Below, in pieces: positions 8,404-17,172 of a stretch of 64,000 bases of DNA. A model generated the notes under the pieces. The model did not search any database. It was given only the letters and a program-made list of their open reading frames with translations, and was not told the DNA's origin. The translations under genes and the position numbers were made by a program. The stretch covers positions 1-64,000 of the forward strand of contig CAMBOI010000002.1 in assembly GCA_945869265.1 (NCBI GenBank). The letters run 5' to 3'. The DNA comes from an uncultured Prevotella sp. (GTDB lineage: Bacteria; Bacteroidota; Bacteroidia; Bacteroidales; Bacteroidaceae). Position 1 is the first letter of the stretch. Every line of letters begins with the position of its first letter.

Positions 8404-9078
8404 TTAATTTTTTAATCTCGCCATTGCCCCCAAGAGCAATAGCGACAACCCTGCCAGCATAGGATATTTCATCGGTTGCCTCTCCACCATCATCAGGCAT
8501 GTATTAACTTCGCCGCTGCTGCCTTCAGGGTTGAAATCCACGAGATAGATGTCCTCGCCTAATCCCATGGAGTGGGGCGCGTTTACCGCCACCTCGGTCA
8601 CTTCTTTGCCGTCGATAATCACTGTGGCAGCATACTGCGTAGGGGTGGCGTCGGCAGCATCGCGCTCTATCCTGAAATCCTTGAGTCGGAGCGAGTAGGG
8701 CAGTCGCACAGTGCGATAGTCACAGTCGAAGGCTTCGTTGGTGGCATATCCATTAGTCACCATCACCCTCAGTTCCTCGTTGAGGCAAGCCCCTGCAAGA
8801 CCGCTCACCAATGCGAGCCAAATGCCCACGTGGGTGGCGAGAAAGGCCCAATCACTAATCACACCTTTTGTCTTCATCCTGTGGATGATTACAAGCGACA
8901 GATGAACCACGAGAGCCACGAGCAAGGCCACGAACACTGGTGACGACTGGAAGCTCCATTCCGCGGGCATGCATCCACCCGCCACGCAAACCGCAGCCGT
9001 CAATCCGATGAGCCAGCATGCCATCGATTGCGAGCGCAATGCCCTCATCCATCTGTGTAATTTATGTAAGTCATTCAT
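8404..9078 (-). CDS. ccsB: Cytochrome c biogenesis protein CcsB/ResB-like
   Basis: The protein has several transmembrane stretches and the ResB-like arrangement of a periplasmic portion with EELRVMVTNGYATNEAFDCDYRTVRLPYSLRLKDF and HSMGLGEDIYLVDFNPEG before a final membrane helix. It is short for the family and pairs with ccsA six bases downstream. The start is uncertain: the track uses ATG 9180, but the region 9080-9180 is very AT-rich and contains a TATATTTGC promoter box right before ATG 9078 (MNDLHKLHRWM), so I prefer 9078, which would give an almost leaderless message. Role: with CcsA, apocytochrome and heme handling in system II maturation. Confidence 0.75.
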   Translation of the reverse strand: MNDLHKLHRWMRALRSQSMACWLIGLTAAVCVAGGCMPAEWSFQSSPVFVALLVALVVHLSLVIIHRMKTKGVISDWAFLATHVGIWLALVSGLAGACLNEELRVMVTNGYATNEAFDCDYRTVRLPYSLRLKDFRIERDAADATPTQYAATVIIDGKEVTEVAVNAPHSMGLGEDIYLVDFNPEGSSGEVNTCLMMVERQPMKYPMLAGLSLLLLGAMARLKN

Positions 9079-9085
9079 TCTGGCT

Positions 9086-9094
9086 GCAAATATA
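9086..9094 (-). promoter_or_regulatory. -7 promoter element for ccsB-ccsA
   Basis: Minus-strand TATATTTGC matches TAnnTTTG and sits 8 bases before ATG 9078. Its position is the main argument against the longer ORF-track start. Confidence 0.45.
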
Positions 9095-9219
9095 AAAAAT
9101 AAAAATGAAAGCAGATAATAAAATGTATAATTAAAATGCAAAGAAATCATAAATTGCTCCCAAAAAGCACGGAGTGCCATAAGATATTTGATAATGGTTA
9201 AATATAATTAAGGTTAATC

Positions 9220-9238
9220 ACTTTGTGGACCACAAAGT
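9220..9238. promoter_or_regulatory. Perfect 19-bp palindrome, likely operator
   Basis: ACTTTGTGG-A-CCACAAAGT is a perfect inverted repeat around a single central base. It touches the TTG (-33) element of the promoter for the 1001-residue protein downstream, a classic repressor or activator position. The binding protein is unknown and is not evidently encoded next to it. Confidence 0.7.
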
Positions 9239-9268
9239 TGTGAACCTCGAATATTATATGTATCTTTG
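9238..9268 (+). promoter_or_regulatory. Promoter TTG-N20-TATCTTTG for the PEP-synthase-domain gene
   Basis: TTG at 9238-9240 and TATCTTTG at 9261-9268 are 20 bases apart, a full Bacteroidota promoter. The leader to ATG 9340 is about 65 bases. Confidence 0.75.
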
Positions 9269-9339
9269 CAGAAAAATAAAATATATTTTTGTATGGATGA
9301 ACCGTTCATATTTTTTTAATCTTAAACAACAATAAAGAA

Positions 9340-12300
9340 ATGGAAACCAAGATACCGCAGGAATGGAATAAGTTTTATCTGAAGGATGTGTCGTTTGTGA
9401 ATATCATGACACGACGCATCTTCAACGTGCTGATAGTGGCAAATCCATACGACGCCTTCATGCTGGAGGACGACGGACGTGTGGACGAGAAGATATTTGA
9501 CGAGTATATGGATCTGGGATTGAGATACCCGCCCACGTTCCGACAGGTGAGTACGACGGAGGAGGCCAACGAGGTGCTGCGCAATACTGCCATCGACCTC
9601 GTGATATGTATGCCGGGTAATGCCGACAACGACGCCTTTGACGTGGCGAGACAGGTGAAGCAGGACTCACCCGACATACCGTGCGTGGTGCTGACGCCTT
9701 TCTCGCATGGTATAACGCGACGCATGCAGGACGAGGACCTCTCGATGTTCGACTACATCTTCTGCTGGCTTGGAAACACCAACCTCATCCTCTCGATAAT
9801 CAAACTGATTGAGGACAAGATGAACCTCGACCACGACATCCAGGAGGCGGGAGTGCAAATGATTCTGCTGGTGGAGGACGGTATCAGGGATTATTCGTCG
9901 ATTCTGCCCAACCTGTACAATTATATCCTGCAGCAGAGCAAGAATTTTTCGCAGGAGGCGCTCAATCCCCATGCCGCCGCACAGCGCAAGAGGGGGCGAC
10001 CGAAGGTGGTGCTGGCAAGATGCTATGACGAGGCGATTGCCATATTCGAGAAATATCACGAGAACACATTAGGAGTGATAAGCGACACGCGATTCCCTAT
10101 CCACGGCATGATGACCGACGACAGGAAGGGCATAGGATATTCTCCCGAGAAGATGGAGAAAGACCCCGAGGCAGGACTCAAACTGCTGCGCGAGATAAGG
10201 AGCAGGGACGAGTTTGTGCCGCTCATATTGCAGAGCTCGGAATCGGCAAACCGCCAGAAGGCCGAGAGGGAGCACTTCCGCTTTGTGGATAAGACATCCA
10301 AGAAGATGAGTGTTGACCTGAGGCATATACTTGAGGAGCACATGGGATTCGGCGACTTTATCTTCCGCGACCCCAACACTCATGAGGAGATAATGAGAAT
10401 AAGGTCGCTGAAGGAGTTGCAGGACAATATCTTCAAGATACCCAACGACTCGATGCTCTACCATATCTCTCGCAACCACATGAGCCGATGGCTGTGTGCA
10501 AGGGCCATCTTCCCCGTGTCGGCATTCCTGAAGCATGTGACGTGGAGAAAGCTGCAGGACGTGGATGCCCACCGACAGATTATCTTCGAGGCCATTGTGC
10601 AGTATCGCCACATGAAGAACATCGGAGTGGTGGCAGTGTTCGACCGCGGAAAGTTTGATGCCTACAGCCACTTCGCCCGTATCGGCGATGGTTCGCTCGG
10701 CGGTAAGGGTAGGGGATTGGCATTCCTCGACAATGTGATAAAGAAGCATCCGGAGCTCAACCAATTTACCGGAGTGTCGGTGAGCATACCGCGCACGGTG
10801 GTGCTCTGCACTGATATCTTCGACGAGTTTATGGACAAGAACAACCTCTATCATATTGCCCTGAGCGACGCCTCGGACGACGAGATACTGCAGCATTTCC
10901 TCAGGGCGCAGTTGCCCGACTCGCTGATTGCCGACTTCTTCACCTTCTTTGATGCGGTGAAGTCGCCGATAGCCATCCGTTCGTCGTCGCTGCTTGAGGA
11001 CAGTCATTATCAGCCTTTTGCGGGAATATATTCCACATACATGATACCCTATCGCGAGGATAAGTATGAGATGCTGAGGATGCTGGCTTGCGCCATCAAG
11101 GGCGTGTATGCATCGGTGTATTACAAGGACTCGAAGGCATATATGACTGCCACGAGCAATGTGATAGACCAAGAGAAGATGGCTGTGATACTGCAAGAGG
11201 TGGTGGGACATCAGTATGGCGACCACTACTATCCTAACTTCAGCGGTGTGCTGCGCTCTATCAATTATTACCCCATCGGCGACGAGAAGGCTGAGGAGGG
11301 TATTGCAAGTCTGGCATTGGGATTGGGAAAATATATCGTGGATGGCGGACAGACCTTGCGCGTGAGTCCGTATCATCCCCACCAGGTGCTGCAGACAAGC
11401 GAGATGGAGACTGCCTTGAGGGACACGCAGACGAGATTCTATGCCTTGGACATGACCAACGTGAGCGAGGACTTCAAGGTGGACGACGGATTTAATATCA
11501 AGAACCTGAGAGTGAAGGAGGCCGACAAGGACGGGTCGCTCAACTATATAGCATCGACCTACGACCCTTACGACCAAGTGATACGCGACGGTATATATGA
11601 GGGCGGACGCAAGATTATCTCCTTCTGCGGGGTGTTGCAGCAGGGGGTATTCCCATTGCCCGAGTTGCTGCAGATGTCGCAGTTGTTTGGTGAGCAGGAG
11701 ATGAAGCGCCCGGTGGAGATTGAGTTTGCATGTAATATCAACAACGACAAGACGGGGGAATTCTATCTGTTGCAGATTCGTCCGATTGTGGATAGCAAGC
11801 AGATGCTTGAGGAGGACCTGACGAAGATTCCCGACGAGCAATGCCTGTTGCGCTCGCACAACTCGCTCGGGCATGGTATCAGTGAGGATGTGACGGATGT
11901 GGTGTATGTGAAGGTGGATGATAATTTCACGGCAGTGAACAATCCCGATATTGCTATGGACGTGGAGAGAATCAACCGCAAGTTCCTCGACGAGGGCAAG
12001 AGCTATATACTCGTAGGACCGGGACGCTGGGGATCGAGTGACCACTGGCTTGGCATACCGGTGAAGTGGCCGCATATCTCGGCAGCCAAACTGATTGTGG
12101 AGTTGGGATTGAAGAACTATAGGGTGGATCCAAGTCAGGGAACGCACTTCTTCCAGAACCTCACTTCCTTCGGTGTGGGATATTACACCATCAATCCATA
12201 CAACAATGACGGCATCTTCCGTCAGGACATCCTCGACGCCATGCCAGCTGTGGAGGAAACGCAATACGTGCGCCACGTGAGATTCGACCATTCGATTAAG

Positions 12301-12345
12301 ATCATGATGGATGGAAAGAAACAGGAGGGAGTGGCGTTGATATAA
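9340..12345 (+). CDS. PEP/pyruvate-binding (PPDK N-domain) protein with two receiver-like domains
   Basis: Residues ~25-160 form a degenerate response-regulator receiver: the phospho-acceptor strand reads IDLVICMPG without the Asp. Residues ~172-335 form a second receiver that looks intact: LLVEDG, D249 in VISDTRFP, a Ser in LILQSSES and a Lys in FVDKTS. From ~455 to ~810 comes the ATP-grasp N-domain of PEP synthase and pyruvate phosphate dikinase (GDGSLGGKGRGLAF, AIRSSSLLEDSHYQPFAGIYST, EFYLLQIRPIVD). The C-terminal ~190 residues (GPGRWGSSDHWLG) are not the phosphohistidine swivel domain, nor is there a PEP-binding barrel, so it cannot be a full PEP synthase. A phosphotransfer or nucleotide-sensing regulator is possible. 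No DNA-binding domain seen. Confidence 0.85.
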   Translation: METKIPQEWNKFYLKDVSFVNIMTRRIFNVLIVANPYDAFMLEDDGRVDEKIFDEYMDLGLRYPPTFRQVSTTEEANEVLRNTAIDLVICMPGNADNDAFDVARQVKQDSPDIPCVVLTPFSHGITRRMQDEDLSMFDYIFCWLGNTNLILSIIKLIEDKMNLDHDIQEAGVQMILLVEDGIRDYSSILPNLYNYILQQSKNFSQEALNPHAAAQRKRGRPKVVLARCYDEAIAIFEKYHENTLGVISDTRFPIHGMMTDDRKGIGYSPEKMEKDPEAGLKLLREIRSRDEFVPLILQSSESANRQKAEREHFRFVDKTSKKMSVDLRHILEEHMGFGDFIFRDPNTHEEIMRIRSLKELQDNIFKIPNDSMLYHISRNHMSRWLCARAIFPVSAFLKHVTWRKLQDVDAHRQIIFEAIVQYRHMKNIGVVAVFDRGKFDAYSHFARIGDGSLGGKGRGLAFLDNVIKKHPELNQFTGVSVSIPRTVVLCTDIFDEFMDKNNLYHIALSDASDDEILQHFLRAQLPDSLIADFFTFFDAVKSPIAIRSSSLLEDSHYQPFAGIYSTYMIPYREDKYEMLRMLACAIKGVYASVYYKDSKAYMTATSNVIDQEKMAVILQEVVGHQYGDHYYPNFSGVLRSINYYPIGDEKAEEGIASLALGLGKYIVDGGQTLRVSPYHPHQVLQTSEMETALRDTQTRFYALDMTNVSEDFKVDDGFNIKNLRVKEADKDGSLNYIASTYDPYDQVIRDGIYEGGRKIISFCGVLQQGVFPLPELLQMSQLFGEQEMKRPVEIEFACNINNDKTGEFYLLQIRPIVDSKQMLEEDLTKIPDEQCLLRSHNSLGHGISEDVTDVVYVKVDDNFTAVNNPDIAMDVERINRKFLDEGKSYILVGPGRWGSSDHWLGIPVKWPHISAAKLIVELGLKNYRVDPSQGTHFFQNLTSFGVGYYTINPYNNDGIFRQDILDAMPAVEETQYVRHVRFDHSIKIMMDGKKQEGVALI

Positions 12346-12348
12346 AAT

Positions 12349-12379
12349 AAAAAAGCCCTGCAAATCGCAGGGCTTTTTT
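12349..12379. terminator. Bidirectional rho-independent terminator
   Basis: AAAAAA-GCCCTGC-aaatc-GCAGGGC-TTTTTT: a 7-bp perfect stem, 5-base loop and A/T runs on both sides. It lies between the plus-strand PEP-domain gene and the convergent M23 peptidase gene and can serve both. Confidence 0.9.
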
Positions 12380-12391
12380 ATATAATAAATA

Positions 12392-13330
12392 TCAATTGTA
12401 TTTCAGAATCTGTCCTGGCATGAGGCGGATGTTCCTGCCAATGCGGTTGAGACGGCAAATCTCGTCGATGGTAGTTCCACGCTTGCGGGCAATCGATGCG
12501 AGGGTCTCGCCACGCTTCACCTTGTGGAATTTCACATCCTTGGCATAAGTAGCCTCAGGAGCGGCAATTGCCAATTCGGTATCCTCGTCTGCCTCGATTT
12601 TACCCTTGCCTCCTACGCCACGCAGACGGTTGGCAACGATAGACTCCTTCTGGTATGTGTCGCGATAGAACATATAATAGTCTCCTACAACATCCTGGTT
12701 CTTGAAGTCGAACATAAGTGCTGGATTGAGAGCTACACCGCAGAGGCGTGTCTCGAAGTGGAGGTGAGAACCAGTGCTTCGTCCGGTGTTGCCTCCAAGA
12801 CCGATGGGCTGTCCTGCTTCCACTATCTCGTCTTCAGCCACAAGGTGCTTTGACATGTGACCATAGATAGTCTCAAGGCCATTGCCATGACGTATGACCA
12901 CATACTTGCCATATCCGCCAGCTTCATACTTCACCATGCGCACCTTGCCACTGAAAGCAGCACGGATGGTGTCGCCGATATACACCTTGACGTCGATACC
13001 CTTGTGCCGACGTCCCCAGCGTGCACCGAAGTTGGATGTCACCACGCGGTTGTCGGTAGGCATGCAGAATCCACGGAGATTAATCTTGAATGTATCGGGG
13101 AGGGCTGTCGCACGATGGGCATAAATATTGTTCCAATCCTCATAGAGATCGGCGGCAGGAGTTTCTGCCTGCTCATTAAGAATGAGCTGGTGGAGTGCTA
13201 CAGAATCGACAGCCTTCATCTTTCTGTCTATTGGGGCTTGGCGCGCGAGCAGGTCCTGAGCCATCACTGGAAGGGACGTCATAGACGCCAATGCCAATAT
13301 TGCTAATGTCTTCAGTTTTCTAAATCTCAT
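12392..13330 (-). CDS. M23 family peptidoglycan endopeptidase with C-terminal LysM domain
   Basis: A signal peptide (MRFRKLKTLAILALASMTSLPVMAQ) is followed by a LytM-type domain. Zinc-site residues are H109 and D113 in RRHKGIDV, with H158 in YGHMS and the HxH of SHLHFE (189-191). Residues ~267-311 are one LysM repeat (KVKRGETLASIARKRGTT), which binds glycan. Such enzymes cut peptide cross-links in the cell wall and help in growth or division; all key residues are present, so it should be active rather than an EnvC-like activator. It stands alone with its own promoter box at 13461 and the shared terminator downstream. Confidence 0.9.
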   Translation of the reverse strand: MRFRKLKTLAILALASMTSLPVMAQDLLARQAPIDRKMKAVDSVALHQLILNEQAETPAADLYEDWNNIYAHRATALPDTFKINLRGFCMPTDNRVVTSNFGARWGRRHKGIDVKVYIGDTIRAAFSGKVRMVKYEAGGYGKYVVIRHGNGLETIYGHMSKHLVAEDEIVEAGQPIGLGGNTGRSTGSHLHFETRLCGVALNPALMFDFKNQDVVGDYYMFYRDTYQKESIVANRLRGVGGKGKIEADEDTELAIAAPEATYAKDVKFHKVKRGETLASIARKRGTTIDEICRLNRIGRNIRLMPGQILKYN

Positions 13331-13460
13331 AATTTGTTTAAGTTATTGAATCAAGTGCTTCTAAAACGAGCATTGTCCGGTTATCAAGGTGGGCTTAAAT
13401 ATTAATTACAATCCAATTACAATTCTTGCCCAAATATGCCGATTTTGTAAAATCGACGTT

Positions 13461-13469
13461 GCAAAGTTA
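13461..13469 (-). promoter_or_regulatory. -7 promoter element for the M23 peptidase
   Basis: Minus-strand TAACTTTGC matches TAnnTTTG and leaves a leader of ~125 bases. The 13331-13612 spacer otherwise shows only AT-rich sequence and no ORF. Confidence 0.5.
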
Positions 13470-13612
13470 GTAAAAAATCCCCAAAGTTGTTCTTTTTTGG
13501 GCTCACTTTATAGCTTATTTAACATTTTAAGGTGGTTTCTTACGGCTTATTAAGTGTTTTCGAACACAAATTGAGTATATTAACAAATAAACTTCGAGCC
13601 TCTGTGTTTAAT

Positions 13613-15751
13613 CTACGAAATAGCCGACCAATCGATATTTGTCTTTTTCAGTTCGCGAAGTCGGTTCCACAGCATTGCATGTTCGGGTAGATTGCAGTCG
13701 GGATCCTTGGTGATGATGTCCTGGGCCTCGTCGCGAGCCAACTGCACGAGGAGTCCGTCGCGTGCAATATCGGCTATCTTGAGGTCGAATGCCATACCGC
13801 TTTGCTGGGTACCTTCGAGGTCACCGGGACCGCGCAGTTTGAGGTCGGCTTCGGCAATGCGGAATCCGTCGTTAGTGTCGCACATGATGTCAATCCTCTT
13901 GCGCGTGTCCTCGCTAAGCTTGTATGGGGTGACGAGAATACAATAGCTTTGGTCGGCACCACGTCCAACACGTCCGCGCAACTGATGGAGTTGGGACAAG
14001 CCGAATCGTTGTGCCTCAAGGATGACCATCACCGAGGCGTTGGGCACATTCACTCCCACCTCAATCACAGTGGTGGCAACGAGCATCTGTGTCTCGCCGA
14101 TGACGAAGCGTTGCATCTCCTCCTCCTTGTCCTTGGCTTTCATCTTGCCGTGTACCTTGCTCATGCGGAATTCGGGGAACACCTCGCGCAGAACCTCAAA
14201 GCCGTCCTCAAGGTTCTTGAGGTCGATCTTCTCGCTCTCCTCAATAAGAGGGAAGACTACATACACCTGTCTGCCCATGCCCACCTGACGACGTATGCTT
14301 TCGTAGAGGCGTGGCAGTTGGGTGTCGAAGACGTGTTGGGTTTGAACGGGTTTGCGACCGGGAGGCAGTTCGTCAATGACACTCACGTCGAGGTCGCCAT
14401 AGAGCGTCATGGCGAGAGTGCGGGGAATAGGTGTGGCTGTCATCACGAGCACGTGGGGAGGAGTGGTGCTTTTGCCCCATAGTTTGGCACGTTGTGCCAC
14501 TCCAAAGCGATGTTGTTCATCTACAACCACAAGACCGAGTTGCCAGAATATCACAGTGTCCTCGATGACGGCATGAGTGCCCACGAGGATATCTACCTTG
14601 CCAAGCGCAAGGTCGGATAGGATGGTCTGTCGCTTTTTGCCTTTCACCATTCCCGTCAGCAGTTCCACCCTGATGTCCATGTCGCCGAGAAACTGGCGTA
14701 TGGTCTGCAGATGCTGTTCGGCGAGAATCTCAGTGGGTGCCATGATACAAGCTTGATAACCATTGTCGAGGGCTATGAGCATCGCCATGAGAGCCACAAG
14801 AGTCTTGCCGCTTCCCACGTCGCCTTGCAGCAGACGGTTCATCTGTCGTCCGCTTCCCACGTCAGTCCTTATCTCCCTGACGACGCGCTTCTGCGCCCCA
14901 GTGAGTTCGAATGGAAGATGATTGTGGAAGAAACCGTTGAACTTGTCGCCGATGCGTGAGAACACCAAACCACGATATTTGCGGCGGTGGTCGCTTGCAT
15001 ACCTTACTATATTAAGTTGCACATAGAAGAGTTCCTCAAATTTCAGTCGCACTCGTGCTGCCTCCAATGCCTTGGCATCGTAGGGAAAATGGATATTGCG
15101 CAAGGCAAAGTCGCGCGAGGCGAGGTTGCGCTTGTTGCGGATGAAGTCGGGGAGTGTCTCGGGGATGGGACAGGCTGCGGGGGACCCTGCAGGACTGATG
15201 GCAGCGATGTTGTCAAGACGTTCGAATAGTTTTCGCATTAGCTTCTCGATGAAGCGTGACGAATATCCTGCCTTGCGCATCTTCTCGGTGAGTGAGTAAT
15301 AGGGTTGCATTCCCATGCCTTGTGTCTGCATTTCCTCTGCGGGGTCAACATCGGGTTGTGAAACGTTGATGCGGCCGTTGAAGACGTTGGGTTTTCCGAA
15401 GATGATGTATTCCTTGCCAATCTTATAGTTTGTCTTGGCATATTTACCACCGGCAAACCATGTGAGGTCCATAATGCTCTCGCCATCGGTGAAGTGGGCT
15501 ACGACGCGCTCCTTTCTTGGACTTGTCTTGAATGTCTCGAATCCCATTATGTGCCCCTTTATCTGTATGTAGGGCATTTCGGTGGTCACCTCTCTGATGC
15601 GGTATATCTTGCTGCGGTCGATGTATTTGTAAGGAAAGTATTGCAGAAGGTCATTAAAGGTGTGGATGCCGAGTTCGTCTCTCAGCATCTTCTCCCTTTG
15701 AGGACCTACGCCTGGGAGGTATTTTATCTCGGTGTCGAGGATGGTGGGCAT
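13613..15751 (-). CDS. recG: ATP-dependent DNA helicase RecG
   Basis: The 712-residue length and order of parts fit RecG. An N-terminal wedge/OB domain begins LDTEIKYLPGVGPQREKML. The helicase core has Walker A in LLQGDVGSGKTLVAL, a DEQH box in VVDEQHRFGVAQRAK, TATPIPRTL and the QLRGRVGRG motif VI. RecG remodels stalled replication forks and branch-migrates Holliday junctions. It follows ispD on the same strand after ~100 bases that hold a hairpin (15766-15786) and low-complexity repeats; cotranscription is possible but not certain. Confidence 0.97.
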   Translation of the reverse strand: MPTILDTEIKYLPGVGPQREKMLRDELGIHTFNDLLQYFPYKYIDRSKIYRIREVTTEMPYIQIKGHIMGFETFKTSPRKERVVAHFTDGESIMDLTWFAGGKYAKTNYKIGKEYIIFGKPNVFNGRINVSQPDVDPAEEMQTQGMGMQPYYSLTEKMRKAGYSSRFIEKLMRKLFERLDNIAAISPAGSPAACPIPETLPDFIRNKRNLASRDFALRNIHFPYDAKALEAARVRLKFEELFYVQLNIVRYASDHRRKYRGLVFSRIGDKFNGFFHNHLPFELTGAQKRVVREIRTDVGSGRQMNRLLQGDVGSGKTLVALMAMLIALDNGYQACIMAPTEILAEQHLQTIRQFLGDMDIRVELLTGMVKGKKRQTILSDLALGKVDILVGTHAVIEDTVIFWQLGLVVVDEQHRFGVAQRAKLWGKSTTPPHVLVMTATPIPRTLAMTLYGDLDVSVIDELPPGRKPVQTQHVFDTQLPRLYESIRRQVGMGRQVYVVFPLIEESEKIDLKNLEDGFEVLREVFPEFRMSKVHGKMKAKDKEEEMQRFVIGETQMLVATTVIEVGVNVPNASVMVILEAQRFGLSQLHQLRGRVGRGADQSYCILVTPYKLSEDTRKRIDIMCDTNDGFRIAEADLKLRGPGDLEGTQQSGMAFDLKIADIARDGLLVQLARDEAQDIITKDPDCNLPEHAMLWNRLRELKKTNIDWSAIS

Positions 15752-15765
15752 TCTTTCATTTTAGG

Positions 15766-15786
15766 CTCGGCGACGAAATCGCCGAG
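15766..15786. repeat. Perfect hairpin upstream of recG
   Basis: CTCGGCGA-cgaaa-TCGCCGAG is a perfect 8-bp inverted repeat whose near end lies 15 bases before the recG start codon. There is no T-run, so it is not a good terminator; it could affect recG translation or just be a spacer repeat. A second palindrome, AAAATCGCC-tc-GGCGATTTT at 15859-15878, shares the core and lies in the last codons of ispD. Confidence 0.6.
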
Positions 15787-15805
15787 AACGGTGGCTGACG
15801 AACTT

Positions 15806-15823
15806 TAATTGACTTCGTCGAAC
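15806..15823. repeat. Dispersed 18-bp spacer repeat, copy 1
   Basis: TAATTGACTTCGTCGAAC here is the exact reverse complement of GTTCGACGAAGTCAATTA at 55314-55331, in another intergenic spacer 39 kb away. Confidence 0.7.
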
Positions 15824-15848
15824 GTTGTTTCTTTAATATTTTAATTTT

Positions 15849-16517
15849 TTAATTTCTTAAAATCGCCTCGGCGATTTTGAGATCAAACGGGGTTGTGATT
15901 TTGATGTTCTCACGATTGCCTTCAACGAGGGTGATAGTATCGCCAAGGGCTTCCACTACCGAGGCATCGTCGGTGAACATAGGAGTGAAGGGTTGGCGAT
16001 AAGCACGCTTGAGCAGTTGGATGTCGAATGTTTGCGGCGTTTGCACAAGTCTGTATTCATCGCGTGACACCGTCCTGCTGTCGTTGTCTTCAAGATGGCG
16101 CACCGTCTCTACTACAGGTATGACGGGAATGACAGCACCTTGATGGCGTGCTGTTTCATAACATCTCGCAATTACATCTATTGATGGGAATGGGCGCACA
16201 CCGTCGTGCACTCCCACCACGCCCTCGGCATTGTCGGGAATAAGTGACAGACCATTGCTCACCGAATGGAAGCGGGTTTCACCACCGTCGGCGATACTGT
16301 ATCTCTCGTCAAACTGATACTCCTTGCACAGTGAGTGCCAGTAGTCCTGTTGTGATTTGGGCAGGACGAGGATGATATTAATATCGGCACTGTATTCGCG
16401 GAAACGGCGAATGGTACGCATGAGCACTGGCAGATTGCATACAGGAAGAAACTGCTTGGGAATATCACTCCCCATGCGCAGTCCCTTTCCGCCAGCCACT
16501 ATAATGATATAATCCAT
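15849..16517 (-). CDS. ispD: 2-C-methyl-D-erythritol 4-phosphate cytidylyltransferase
   Basis: The 222-residue protein opens with [23 protein letters not shown], the nucleotide-binding signature of IspD (Gly-rich loop residues 9-16 and Lys 21), and has [10 protein letters not shown] and [15 protein letters not shown] further on. It transfers CMP from CTP to MEP in the non-mevalonate isoprenoid pathway. Length is typical, with no IspF fusion. It is downstream of the DJ-1 and pdxJ genes on the same strand with ~40-base AT-rich spacers made of 'tttaatatttt' repeats. Confidence 0.95.
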   Translation of the reverse strand: MDYIIIVAGGKGLRMGSDIPKQFLPVCNLPVLMRTIRRFREYSADINIILVLPKSQQDYWHSLCKEYQFDERYSIADGGETRFHSVSNGLSLIPDNAEGVVGVHDGVRPFPSIDVIARCYETARHQGAVIPVIPVVETVRHLEDNDSRTVSRDEYRLVQTPQTFDIQLLKRAYRQPFTPMFTDDASVVEALGDTITLVEGNRENIKITTPFDLKIAEAILRN

Positions 16518-16559
16518 AGCGAGCCTTATATCTTTAATACTTTAATATTTCAATATTTT

Positions 16560-17132
16560 TTAATTTTTCAATTCTTCCTCCAGGTGCTTATACATCATTC
16601 CCTCCCTGATAGGATCAACGGGTTTGCTGCCTGCAATCTGCTCAAGCAGTGTGTAGGCAAACTCCAACGAGGCTGCTGGACCCTCGCCTGTGGTGATGTT
16701 GGAGTCAACAGTTACCAAGTCGGCAGTATATTCTGCATCAGTCAGGAATTTCTCAAATCCAGGATAGCAGGTAGCTTTTTTGCCCTTGAGCAGTCCCAAT
16801 CCGCCGAGAACAAGTGGAGCAGCGCAGATGGCTCCAATCTTCTTGTGTCTGAGGTTGTGCTCGATGAGCAGGTTGCGCAATCCCTGATGCTCGTTGAGGT
16901 TGGTGGCACCAGGCATTCCACCAGGAAGAACGAGCAAGTCGGCATCGGTAAATTTACACTCGGCAAATACCTTGTCTGCCTTGATAATCACGTTGTGGGC
17001 GCCCTTGACAAACTCGCTGCCTGTGATGCTCACTGTTACTACTTCAATTCCTGCTCGACGGAATACGTCAACTGGTGTCATGGCCTCAACTTCCTCAAAG
17101 CCATTTGCAAGAAATACATAAACCTTTGCCAT
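16560..17132 (-). CDS. DJ-1/PfpI family protein (YajL/ThiJ-like)
   Basis: The 190-residue protein has the DJ-1 hallmarks: GFEEVEAMTPVDVFRRAGI at the N-terminus with the conserved acidic residue, LVLPGGMPGATNL, and the nucleophile elbow GAICAAP with Cys103. DJ-1 relatives of this type are reported as protein or nucleotide deglycases and oxidative-stress chaperones; the older ThiJ name is misleading. It lies between pdxJ and ispD in the same direction. Confidence 0.9.
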   Translation of the reverse strand: MAKVYVFLANGFEEVEAMTPVDVFRRAGIEVVTVSITGSEFVKGAHNVIIKADKVFAECKFTDADLLVLPGGMPGATNLNEHQGLRNLLIEHNLRHKKIGAICAAPLVLGGLGLLKGKKATCYPGFEKFLTDAEYTADLVTVDSNITTGEGPAASLEFAYTLLEQIAGSKPVDPIREGMMYKHLEEELKN

Positions 17133-17172
17133 AGTATATAAATTTAGATTTTTAACTTATAAATTACAATTT

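Noticed and set aside
10069-12363. 764-residue ORF on the minus strand opposite the PEP-domain gene
   Set aside because: It lies fully antisense to a gene with clear domains. Its sequence is His/Leu/Val-rich with no fold pattern, a by-product of the codon bias of the real gene.
13802-14482. 226-residue plus-strand ORF opposite recG
   Set aside because: Shadow of recG, no motif or promoter; the same applies to other antisense ORFs such as 3639-4283, 22454-23044, 23257-24033 and 47901-48599.
15859-15878. AAAATCGCC-tc-GGCGATTTT as an ispD terminator
   Set aside because: It lies inside the last codons of ispD and has a 2-base loop and no T-run, so it is kept only as a repeat note.
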